DNA from: JAYTXL01 sp043742955
Lineage (GTDB): Bacteria > Verrucomicrobiota > Verrucomicrobiia > Limisphaerales > JAYTXL01
DNA length: 26,908 bases
Assembly (NCBI GenBank): GCA_043742955.1
Contig: JAYTXL010000338.1
Location: 1-26,908 of the forward strand
Reading direction: 5' to 3'
Made by a program: the position numbers and the translations under genes. Of this stretch, positions 8,801 to 14,961 are shown piece after piece. Position 1 is the first letter of the stretch, and every line of letters starts with the position of its first letter. The notes under the pieces are model-generated. The model made no database searches, was not told where the DNA came from, and worked only from the letters and a program-made list of their open reading frames with translations.

Positions 8801-9231
8801 CAATGCTTGCGGGGGGCGACGCGGCCGTGGGTAAAACGATTTTCCACGAGCACCCGGTGGCGGCGTGCCTGCGCTGTCATGCAATCGGCGGCGCGGGCGG
8901 CACGGTGGGGCCGGATCTGGCGGGCGTCGCCATGCGGCAAAAGCGCGAGTATTTGCTGGAGTCCATGCTGTTCCCGAACAAACAGATCGCTGCGGAATTT
9001 GAAACCACGATCGTTACCTTGAAGAGCGGCGCGAATCACGCGGGCATCGTGAAAAATGAAACCGAAAGCGAGCTGGTGCTCCACTCGCCGGAGGATGGAC
9101 TTTTGAAATTGAAGAAATCAGAAATCCAGAAGCGGCAGCGCGGTCTGTCCGCGATGCCGGAAGGACTGGACAAACTTCTTACCCCCCAGGAATTGCGGGA
9201 TCTCGTGGAATACCTGGCGAGTTTGAAGTGA
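5815..9231 (+). CDS. PVC-type dehydrogenase/HEAT/cytochrome c protein
   Basis: An 1138-residue exported protein of the PVC-type membrane-bound dehydrogenase class (TIGR02604-like, with a TIGR02603-like haem domain). A signal peptide with the hydrophobic stretch LPALLAGISLALAVAQ ends near residue 35. Residues about 45-460 form a six-bladed-propeller-like region starting LKVELFAAEPLLENPVSF and containing FCLGLRNPQELAFDNFGNLF. Residues about 470-960 are alpha-helical HEAT-type repeats. The C-terminal about 150 residues are a cytochrome c domain with ACLRCHAIGG (C1018, C1021, H1022) and GPDLAGV. AMPEGL near the end may supply the axial methionine. Role inferred: periplasmic oxidation of a sugar-like substrate with electron transfer to haem. 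The substrate is unknown. It stands alone in its transcription unit. Confidence 0.9.
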   Translation: MFSPARTFWNCWETPLPALLAGISLALAVAQNVSAQTHATNSAAELSLKKLQAAPGLKVELFAAEPLLENPVSFSIDARGRFFIAETHRWDISIFDITKDLPWLLNDLSFRTVEQRTEFLARQFATNLTLLTRDSELIRLVEDRAGTGRADTSNVFADGFNAIPSGVAAGILAHHGEVWFTCIPDLWRVKSLETSPAAPASPNSKPQPRKEKLISGLGVHIGVSGHDAHGVIPGPDGRLYFSVGDRGFAPPDDIRGFGFTRAFLKRTLPDTGAVFRCHPDGSEFEVFCLGLRNPQELAFDNFGNLFTVDNDTAGPDDSRLLHLVEGGDYGWRCSYQHMKNFGPWCEENLWRGGIDDVLPPAGMVAQGPAGFAFYPGTGLPASYQGKFLICDFPGGVWSFSVKPRGASFEVAGREKFLWNCLPTDVAFGPDGAVYVSDWVEGWGQTHKGRLYRISDPAQAGSALRAEVKRLLAEGMEKRSATELGKLLGHQDQRVRLESQWELVKRRAVKNLENAARQTNSALARLHGLWGLDQLNAGELRGLGHLTGDQDEQIRSLICAVLGKQESAASEALLITSLSDRSSRVQAAAAIGLARRRALADRPAAATALLHCLEENADRDPFLTHAGVLMLVNIGDPNLIQRAAINPSPAVRHAALLAMRRLEMPEIVRFLNDPEPRLKYEAARAINDIPIEAALPELALFVGKVDCPTNLMSRAINACFRLGTERHAKMLGGFANRADVPETFRARALDALGNWRVEQATPGHVPVSPERDPRHGATPTVNPENWPGWFDGVVGLWRPLPPRHEQAAKRAFLAVGSTLMVGKSERVQLAVIHTAVKLKAKEATHGLFEKFRDTNTTAVVRREIPAALAALNYAQTGEAVALALADQDVTVRQAGVALLDRVTVPDTATVLANLLATEANVRFAQTAFATLGRLQDAKSDEVLAHWLEKMRAGQLRVELHLDVLQAAAGHTNRHLVESLNQYQAGLAKGDPMALFRPMLAGGDAAVGKTIFHEHPVAACLRCHAIGGAGGTVGPDLAGVAMRQKREYLLESMLFPNKQIAAEFETTIVTLKSGANHAGIVKNETESELVLHSPEDGLLKLKKSEIQKRQRGLSAMPEGLDKLLTPQELRDLVEYLASLK

Positions 9232-9272
9232 TGGCGAGGTCGGATGTGATCACTAGAGCAACGGTGTGCGCG

Positions 9273-9409
9273 AGCGCGGAGCGTCTTGGAGTGCGGTGCT
9301 CCCGCGCCGCGGTGTTGCGTTGGTGATGAAATAAACGCCACCCGAATCGAGAGAACACGCTCCAACCAAAAAGCGCCGGAGCACCGGCGCAGTCCACAAC
9401 CTGGCGGAG
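9273..9409. repeat. REP-like inverted repeat pair
   Basis: Two related segments lie in opposite orientation in the 230-base spacer between the convergent ends of the cytochrome/HEAT gene and hemW. CGGTGCTCC at 9294-9302 is the exact reverse complement of GGAGCACCG at 9378-9386, and similarity continues on one side (GCACTCCAAGAC read in reverse from the left copy versus GCAGTCCACAAC in the right copy). The right copy holds a perfect hairpin, GCGCCGG-AGCA-CCGGCGC at 9373-9390. No ORF uses the region convincingly. It resembles the short interspersed GC-rich palindromes of Verrucomicrobia genomes, as I recall them, and could also act as a bidirectional transcription stop. Confidence 0.5.
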
Positions 9410-9461
9410 ACATGAAGCGCTCTGGCACGTGAGCTGCGCGAATCCAACGGTGGAACCCACA

Positions 9462-10649
9462 CTAAATCCGCAGAAACTTCTCGGCGGCGAAATCGGCGAA
9501 CCGCAGCCCGTGCGGGGTGAGTTGAAAGCCTTCGGCATCCGCCAGACCAAAACCATGGGCCACGAGCTCGTTGATTTCCGCCGACCATTCCCCGCGCAGA
9601 TCGTAGCCGGTGGTTTGGGTGAACTGTCCGAACGGCCAGCCGGCGTTCATGCGCAACCCGAACGCAGCGATTTCTCCCGCGCGCCGCAACGGCGGGAGTT
9701 CCTCGGTTATTTCGATGGCGCGCTGACCCCGTTCCAGTTGCTCGCAATAAAGCTGCGTGTTGGCCCAATTCTTCGTACGCACCCCGCGCACATAGCTCGT
9801 CGCACTGGGCCCGAGGCCGTAGCAGGAACCGCCCCGCCAGTAATTGATGTTATGCTGACTGGCAAAGGTGGGGATGGCGGAGTTGAGAGTTGAAAGTTGA
9901 GAGTTGAGCCGCGCGTTGCGGGCGAAGTTCGCCACTTCGTATTGGTGAAAGCCGTGTTGCGCGGTGCACTGGATGAGTTCCTCATACAGGTCGCAGGCGA
10001 ACCCTTCGTCCACGGCGAACTCACCCGCCTGGAGTTGGGCGTAGAGCGCGGTGTCCTCCTCGTAAATCACCTCGTAACTGGAGAGATGTTCGCTGCCGAG
10101 CGCGATGGCCTCGCGGAGCGTCTCGCGCCAGATTGCCATGGTCTGACCGGGGATGGCGAACATGAGATCCACGTTGATATTGTCGAAGCCGGCGGCCCGC
10201 AGGATATCGAATGACTTGAAAACCTGCGCGCGGCTGTGAATGCGGCCCAGGCGTTCCAGTAATTTTTCGTCGAGCGATTGCACGCCCATCGAGATACGAT
10301 TCACGCCGTGGTCGCGAAGCAATTTGGCCTTATCGGGCGAGACGGTCGCGGGATTGCATTCGACGGTCCACTCTTCAGCACCGAGGAAGTTGCACCGCGC
10401 CATGGCCGCAAGGATTTCCTCCCACTGCCGCACATTTAGCAGTGACGGGGTGCCCCCGCCGAAGAAAACCGTGCGCGGGCGCACGTCCGACGACACGAGT
10501 TCCATTTCCCGGATCAGGGCAGCGACGTAGCGATGGACCAGATCGCCACCTGGAGGCGCCGAATAGAAAGCGCAATACTCGCATTTGTGCGCACAAAACG
10601 GCACGTGCACGTAGAGGCTGGTGACCGGTGGCTGGATCGGAATCGACAC
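9462..10649 (-). CDS. hemW: HemW-like radical SAM haem chaperone
   Basis: A 395-residue radical SAM protein of the HemW (formerly HemN-like) family, thought to bind haem and deliver it to respiratory enzymes rather than to oxidise coproporphyrinogen. The cluster motif is CAHKCEYC (C19, C23, C26). The fourth cysteine typical of true HemN is absent (an A follows). GGGTPS at 64-69, ISMGVQSLDEKLL and the C-terminal HemW domain from about residue 255 (NINYWRGGSCYGLGPSA) fit. The start is GTG at 10649, giving TSLYVHVPFC. Around residues 247-257 the sequence LNSQLSTLNSA is an extra insert encoded by a heptamer repeat. It follows the cold-shock gene but is separated from it by a terminator. Haem delivery could serve the c-type cytochrome encoded next door, though that is only suggestive. 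Confidence 0.93.
   Translation of the reverse strand: MSIPIQPPVTSLYVHVPFCAHKCEYCAFYSAPPGGDLVHRYVAALIREMELVSSDVRPRTVFFGGGTPSLLNVRQWEEILAAMARCNFLGAEEWTVECNPATVSPDKAKLLRDHGVNRISMGVQSLDEKLLERLGRIHSRAQVFKSFDILRAAGFDNINVDLMFAIPGQTMAIWRETLREAIALGSEHLSSYEVIYEEDTALYAQLQAGEFAVDEGFACDLYEELIQCTAQHGFHQYEVANFARNARLNSQLSTLNSAIPTFASQHNINYWRGGSCYGLGPSATSYVRGVRTKNWANTQLYCEQLERGQRAIEITEELPPLRRAGEIAAFGLRMNAGWPFGQFTQTTGYDLRGEWSAEINELVAHGFGLADAEGFQLTPHGLRFADFAAEKFLRI
9881..9908 (+). repeat. four tandem heptamers inside hemW
   Basis: On the plus strand the units AGTTGAG, AGTTGAA, AGTTGAG, AGTTGAG follow each other at 9881-9887, 9888-9894, 9895-9901 and 9902-9908. On the coding (minus) strand they are CTCAACT/TTCAACT units, translated as part of LNSQLSTLNS. 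The array is read through without a stop and interrupts a conserved stretch between -YEVANFAR- and -NINYWRGG-. Confidence 0.9.
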
Positions 10650-10686
10650 CCCGCAAACTTAGCTGTTGACCGGCCGACACAGAAGG

Positions 10687-10730
10687 AAAAACTCCGGATC
10701 GGCGGGGGGAGGATCCCGACGTGCCGATCC
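10687..10730 (-). terminator. rho-independent terminator after the cold-shock gene
   Basis: Read on the minus strand, GGATCGGC (10730-10723) pairs perfectly with GCCGATCC (10703-10696), an eight-pair stem with a 19-base loop, followed by GGAG and five T (10691-10687). It begins seven bases after the cold-shock stop at 10737 and ends about 38 bases before the hemW start, so the two genes are probably separate transcripts or joined only by read-through. Confidence 0.65.
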
Positions 10731-10736
10731 CGCGAA

Positions 10737-10943
10737 TCAGGCCAACACGCGTTGGACGTTTTGAGCCTTCAACCCCTTGCTGCTTTCGATCAATTCAAAG
10801 CTCACGGTTTCGCCTTCGACCAAGGTTTTGAAACCGGGACCGGCAATCTCGGTGTGATGGACGAAGATATCCTGGCCGGAATCCTGGGCGATGAAGCCGA
10901 AGCCCTTTTTATTGTCGAACCATTTTACTTTGCCACTGGCCAT
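10737..10943 (-). CDS. cold-shock domain protein (CspA family)
   Basis: A 68-residue single cold-shock domain, the usual full length for bacterial CspA-type proteins that bind single-stranded RNA and DNA and melt RNA structure. RNP1 is KGFGFI at residues 13-18 and RNP2 is DIFVHH at 25-30. The N-terminus MASGKVKWFD is standard. The ATG at 10943 has only a weak GAG seven bases upstream. About 100 bases separate it from the acetamidase gene, enough for a promoter and short leader. A terminator follows. Whether it is cold-induced or constitutive cannot be read from the sequence. Confidence 0.96.
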   Translation of the reverse strand: MASGKVKWFDNKKGFGFIAQDSGQDIFVHHTEIAGPGFKTLVEGETVSFELIESSKGLKAQNVQRVLA

Positions 10944-11045
10944 ACTTTGCTCGATTGCTGATTTGAATCAGCTAAGAACCTCGGTCCAAACGGGTCAAGC
11001 CTTTGTTTGGTGCCCAACCGCCCAGCCGCGCGTCTCCGGGAGAAA

Positions 11046-12008
11046 TTATTTCAAATACCGACGCGGAATCTCCGCCCCAGCCACGTAACTCAGCTTCGCA
11101 AACTTGCACATCTGGTAAACATTGATGCGAAAATCCGGACACGTGCTGACCAGACAATAGGCATCCGTCGGCGTGAATCCATATTCGGTGATCAACCAGT
11201 CCATCAAGTTTAAGGTCGCGGTTTCCACGGCGGTCTCCAAAGGTCGCGCGGCGTGAATCGACACGATGGAATCCGGCTTTTCGATCCGCATCCACGGAAT
11301 GCGTTTGCCTTTGATCAGTTCGAGGCGCAGGCGCACGGTGGCGTTGGTTTCCGCCGCCGTGCCCACAAATTCCGTGTCGCCCTGGCTGGCGTGAACGTCG
11401 CCCAGAGAGAACAAGGCGCCGGGATGGAATACCGGCAGGAAAATGCGGTTCCCGGGTGCGACGTCGCGGATGTCAAGATTGCCACCCCATTCGCCCTGGC
11501 CATCGATGCTGGTCGCCACCTCGCGATCCGGCGCGACGCCCAGCGTGCCGATGAACGGCGTCAACGGCCAGGTGATGCGCTCGTTGAAATGCAAGGTGCC
11601 ATCGCGCAGCGTCCCGCTGGGGCCGGGGGTGTGCTTGAAAATCTTCGTCGTATATGCAGCCGATAACTCCGGCCAGCGCGTCGATTCACCCAGCGGACCC
11701 CGCCGCGGCCCGAGCGCGATCCAGGAAAAATCGTTCACCAAAACATCCTCCACGCTGATGACCAGCGTGTCGCCCCGCTCCGCCCCCTCGAGCCAGACCG
11801 GTCCGGCCAGGGGATTGGCCTGCGGCGGCGAACGATCGAACCCCGGGCGGCGGGCGGGAATGGCCAGATCGGCGGGGGTTTTGAAATAGCCAGTGCTGGC
11901 GTCCCAAGTTTCGATCTCAAAACTTTCGCCCGACTGCACGCGCAGGAGGGGTTCGTCGCGCCCGTCGAAAGCGTATTTGAGGGCTTGGTCGCGGGGGATG
12001 CGTTGCAT
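11046..12008 (-). CDS. acetamidase/formamidase family protein
   Basis: A 320-residue member of the FmdA/AmdA family, enzymes that hydrolyse formamide or acetamide to ammonia and the acid. Recognisable stretches are GDTLVISVEDV, GTLGVAPD, GGNLDIRDVAPGNRIFLPVF, the conserved ALFSLGDVHASQGDTEF with its histidine and acidic residues, and the C-terminal DAYCLVSTCPDFRINVYQM. No signal peptide, so cytoplasmic. I prefer ATG 12008. A GTG at 12035 would overlap the upstream protease stop by four bases (GTGA) and add nine residues. Substrate is not predictable from sequence, and family members vary. Released ammonia would connect to nitrogen use, but no nitrogen operon surrounds it. Confidence 0.9.
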   Translation of the reverse strand: MQRIPRDQALKYAFDGRDEPLLRVQSGESFEIETWDASTGYFKTPADLAIPARRPGFDRSPPQANPLAGPVWLEGAERGDTLVISVEDVLVNDFSWIALGPRRGPLGESTRWPELSAAYTTKIFKHTPGPSGTLRDGTLHFNERITWPLTPFIGTLGVAPDREVATSIDGQGEWGGNLDIRDVAPGNRIFLPVFHPGALFSLGDVHASQGDTEFVGTAAETNATVRLRLELIKGKRIPWMRIEKPDSIVSIHAARPLETAVETATLNLMDWLITEYGFTPTDAYCLVSTCPDFRINVYQMCKFAKLSYVAGAEIPRRYLK

Positions 12009-12031
12009 AAGGGATTCTTGCGAGGGTCGGT

Positions 12032-12937
12032 TCACATCGGTATGTGCGCCACCTCCATACCGACAATCAGATAAACGATGAGGCCAAAATAGAGCGCGCC
12101 CATGAGCCGGCGTTGCGTCGGGGTGACTTCAAAATAGCGGATTTCCTCCTCGGATTTCTTGCGAAACAAGGAAAACAGGCGCGGCAAGGAAGTGATGAAA
12201 ATGAGCAGCAAAATGAAATTAAACTGCGTGACCATCAGGAATCCGATGACCACGATGCCCACGATCCAGAGCCAGGGAGACAAAGCCGAGACGATCCGCC
12301 CGCCATCCAGAAAACCGACCGGTGCCAGATTGAACAGGTTCAGCAGGAAACCGACATAGGCCAGCGCACTGAACAGGGGATTCCCCGTGGCCAGATAAAT
12401 GCCGTAGCAGGCCGCCGCCCCCGCCGTGCCGAGCAAGGGACCACCAATGCCCACCTGCGCCTCAATCCACGCATTGCGGGGCGCCTCCTTCAAGGCGATG
12501 AAGGCCCCAAAGAAAGGAATGAACACGGGGGCGCCCACTTTCAATCCAATGCGCCGGGCCGCCAGCAGATGGCCGCACTCATGGATAAAAATCAACAGGA
12601 CAAAACCCACCGCAAACTTCCAGCCCCAGGACATCGCGTAGACCCAGATGGTGATCGCCATCGAGCCGCCGGTTTTCAGGAGCATCGGGAAAAACTTGAG
12701 CACCGGCCAGAGGAGGCCCTTGAACTTGGAAAGCAGCACACCGACGACGGCCAGCGGGCCGAGGGCTTTTTTTATTTTTTCCCAGCCGCCCGCTTTCGGA
12801 GGCGCCGAATCCTCGCGGGGCCGGGCGAAGGTGTCCGGCAGCGGTGGGCTCACCGCGGAGGCCGGCGGGGCGAGGACCGGCGGCAGTGGCGAACCCGGCA
12901 ATTTGGGCGGCAATCGCGGTGGTGCTTCTTCGTCCAT
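12032..12937 (-). CDS. site-2 protease family (M50) membrane metalloprotease
   Basis: A 301-residue polytopic membrane protein of the M50 site-2 protease family. A proline-rich, probably cytoplasmic N-terminal segment (residues 1-45) precedes several membrane helices. The zinc motif HECGH (H119, E120, H123) lies in the helix VGFVLLIFIHECGHLLA. The second conserved motif, NLAPVGFLDGG at 203-213 with D211, provides the third zinc ligand. These proteases cut membrane-embedded substrates such as anti-sigma factors, and an ECF system is encoded 6 kb away, but no direct link is shown. ATG 12937 has no clear Shine-Dalgarno sequence. The stop is 23 bases before the acetamidase ATG, so the two are probably co-transcribed. 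Confidence 0.9.
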   Translation of the reverse strand: MDEEAPPRLPPKLPGSPLPPVLAPPASAVSPPLPDTFARPREDSAPPKAGGWEKIKKALGPLAVVGVLLSKFKGLLWPVLKFFPMLLKTGGSMAITIWVYAMSWGWKFAVGFVLLIFIHECGHLLAARRIGLKVGAPVFIPFFGAFIALKEAPRNAWIEAQVGIGGPLLGTAGAAACYGIYLATGNPLFSALAYVGFLLNLFNLAPVGFLDGGRIVSALSPWLWIVGIVVIGFLMVTQFNFILLLIFITSLPRLFSLFRKKSEEEIRYFEVTPTQRRLMGALYFGLIVYLIVGMEVAHIPM

Positions 12938-12991
12938 GCGCCGGAAGTTTCGGCTATTTATTTTCCCAGGTCAATTGAATGCCATGGGCCG

Positions 12992-13684
12992 TTAGTCCCG
13001 CGTTATGGCTTTCAGACGGTCTTCGAGCAGCGCGCGCAGTGTTTCCCGTTCGGCCTCCGTCGCTTTGCGTGGAATCCGAACTGGCTCGCCAAAAACAAGC
13101 TCGCACCGCGCGAACGGCAGGGGCAGTTGAAAGCCATCCCAGCTGCGCAGCGATTTCTTCCATGACGTGTGGTACGAAACCGGCACCACTGCCCGGCCGG
13201 TCAATTGCGCCAGTGTCACCACGCCGGGCTGAACCAGATAGCGGGGACCACGCGGGCCGTCGGGCGTGATGGCGACATCACAGCCGCGCTCCATGCAGGA
13301 AGTCAGTTCGAGCAAGGCCTGCGCCCCCCGGCGGCTCGACGAGCCGCGCACCGCTTCGGCCCCAAAAAGTTCGACCACGCGCGCCAGAATGCCGCCATCC
13401 TTGCTGGCGCTGACCAACCCCGCCAGGCGGCGCGACGGTTGGCGGGCTTGCACAAAATCACGGTAGAGGATCAGCGACAACGCGAGGCGATTATGCCACA
13501 TGCACCAGATCACCGGCTCCGGTGGCGCGCCCATGAACATTCCCGAGTCATCCCGCACGGTCATGCGCAAGGTCGCGGCCACCGTGTTTCCCACCAGGCA
13601 GATCAAGCGGGCCGCCAGCCGGCCGTGCCATTTCACGGGTTGCGGCACCACGACACCCGAGGATTTTACGGCGGCGGGAGGCAT
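12992..13684 (-). CDS. lysophospholipid acyltransferase family protein (DUF374)
   Basis: A 230-residue DUF374-type acyltransferase, related to the PlsC/LpxL fold and thought to acylate a lipid or lipid A-like acceptor at the inner membrane. Motif blocks are MWHNRL near 63-68, SASKDGGI near 93-100, RGSSSRRG near 114-121 and TPDGPRGPRY near 141-150, in the order seen in this family. A hydrophobic stretch sits near residues 27-40. ATG 13684 shares a base with the ruvA stop (TGATG), and AAAGGTGA just upstream is one of the better Shine-Dalgarno sequences here. A GTG one codon earlier is possible. It is translationally coupled behind ruvA. The acceptor is unknown. Confidence 0.88.
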   Translation of the reverse strand: MPPAAVKSSGVVVPQPVKWHGRLAARLICLVGNTVAATLRMTVRDDSGMFMGAPPEPVIWCMWHNRLALSLILYRDFVQARQPSRRLAGLVSASKDGGILARVVELFGAEAVRGSSSRRGAQALLELTSCMERGCDVAITPDGPRGPRYLVQPGVVTLAQLTGRAVVPVSYHTSWKKSLRSWDGFQLPLPFARCELVFGEPVRIPRKATEAERETLRALLEDRLKAITRD

Positions 13685-14289
13685 CACTCACCTTTCTTCA
13701 AACTGGCCCGCACCAGGTCTTCCACGCCCGCCTGAGCGCCCAGCATTACCAGGGCCGCGCGCACCGACTCCTGCGCCTCGGGTTGCTTGAAGCCCAGTGC
13801 GATCAAAGCCAGCACCGCATCGTTGACTTTTTGATCCTCCGCCGACAGCGCCCGCTGCGAGCTGCTGGCCTCCCAGCCGCCCACCACGCCGATCTTGTCC
13901 TTCAATTCCACCACGATGCGCTCGGCGGTCTTCTTGCCGATGCCGGAAATGCGCGAGAGCGCCTTCACATCGCCCGTGGCCACGGCGCCCCGGAAGGCGG
14001 TGGGGTTCATGCCGCTCAGGACATTGAGCGCGGACTTGGGACCGATGCCGCTGACGTTATGAATGAGCAGTCGGAACAAGTCGCGCTCCGCCCCCGTCAT
14101 GAAACCATAAAGAACATGGGCATCCTCGCGCACCACCAGATGGGTCAGGAGCTTCAATTCGCCGCCCGGGGCCGGGAGTTTGTCAAAGGAGGAAAGGGGG
14201 ATGAGCACCTCGTAACCAATGCCCTGCACCGCCACGACGATTTGCGTCGGCAGGGCCTCGATCAATTTGCCATGGAGAAAAGTAATCAT
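13684..14289 (-). CDS. ruvA: Holliday junction branch-migration protein RuvA
   Basis: RuvA binds four-way DNA junctions and loads the RuvB motor during recombination repair. The 201-residue length is typical. Domain I (1-64) begins MITFLHGKLIEA. Two helix-hairpin-helix motifs lie at VSGIGPKSALNVL (79-91) and ISGIGKKTAERIV (114-126). A linker follows, and domain III (about 153-201) has the GFKQPEAQESVR three-helix bundle that contacts RuvB. I chose ATG 14289, which gives the standard N-terminus. The upstream ATG at 14322 would overlap the ruvC end. ruvC is 13 bases upstream. ruvB is absent here and must be elsewhere. Confidence 0.96.
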   Translation of the reverse strand: MITFLHGKLIEALPTQIVVAVQGIGYEVLIPLSSFDKLPAPGGELKLLTHLVVREDAHVLYGFMTGAERDLFRLLIHNVSGIGPKSALNVLSGMNPTAFRGAVATGDVKALSRISGIGKKTAERIVVELKDKIGVVGGWEASSSQRALSAEDQKVNDAVLALIALGFKQPEAQESVRAALVMLGAQAGVEDLVRASLKKGE

Positions 14290-14302
14290 TGTTATTGGGT
14301 GG

Positions 14303-14881
14303 CTAAATTCTTTTCGGCGCACTCAGGCTGAAGCGCCCCTTCTCCTGCGCGTGGGTCAGCGCCAGGGCCAACGCGTCGGCGGCGTCGGGGGCGGGCAGTT
14401 CCGCCAGGCACAACATGCGCTGCACCATTTTGGCAACGGCGATTTTCTGCGCCGCCCCGTAGCCCACAATCGCCTGTTTCACTTTGCGCGGCGCCACCTC
14501 GTAAATCTCCAGGCCCGCTTCCGCCACCGCCACCAGCGCCGCCCCGCGCGCTTCGCCCATGATCAAAGCCGTTTGCAGATTTTGGGCGAAGAAAAGTCCT
14601 TCGATCACGCACACGGTCGGGTGGTGTTGCTGCATCACCCCGCGCAATGTTTGGGCGATTTTTAACAGGCAACGCGAATGTTCCCAGTGGGCGGGACAGG
14701 CAATGGTGCCGTGCGCCAAAGTCTGCGGATGGGGCTTGGCCAGCCGAATCACGCCAAAACCCGTGCCCCGCAAAGACGGGTCGATCCCGATGATCACCGC
14801 TGGCGCCCGGGGGGCCGGCAAATTTCCGGGGACAACCTCCGCCGCAGCAACGCGCTTGACCCGGCGGGTCCGGCTCTTCAT
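14303..14881 (-). CDS. ruvC: crossover junction endodeoxyribonuclease RuvC
   Basis: RuvC is the resolvase that cuts Holliday junctions. Catalytic acids are in IGIDPSLRGTG, VIEGLFF and DAADALALAL. With the start shown the product is 192 residues and the acids are D34, E94, D166 and D169. Numbered from an in-frame GTG at 14797 they become D6, E66, D138 and D141, practically the E. coli numbering (D7, E66, D138, D141), so the core probably begins there and the 28 residues before it (basic, MKSRTRRVKRVAA...) are an unusual extension or an annotation artefact. A further GTG start at 14935 is open too. ATG 14881 has a weak GAG upstream. It is followed by ruvA. Confidence 0.94.
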   Translation of the reverse strand: MKSRTRRVKRVAAAEVVPGNLPAPRAPAVIIGIDPSLRGTGFGVIRLAKPHPQTLAHGTIACPAHWEHSRCLLKIAQTLRGVMQQHHPTVCVIEGLFFAQNLQTALIMGEARGAALVAVAEAGLEIYEVAPRKVKQAIVGYGAAQKIAVAKMVQRMLCLAELPAPDAADALALALTHAQEKGRFSLSAPKRI

Positions 14882-14961
14882 TTGCTCAAATTGTTGCAGC
14901 GTGATACCCACGCCCGGCAGTGTGCCAAACGCCACCGGCTTTCAAAGCAGAAAACCCGGCG

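Noticed and set aside
9881..9908. CRISPR-like or VNTR array
   Set aside because: Units are only seven bases with no spacers; treated as a microsatellite-type insertion in hemW.
12044..13165. 373-codon plus-strand ORF
   Set aside because: Antisense to the M50 protease (HECGH and DGG motifs) and the acyltransferase; its product is Gln/Arg-rich low-complexity shadow sequence.
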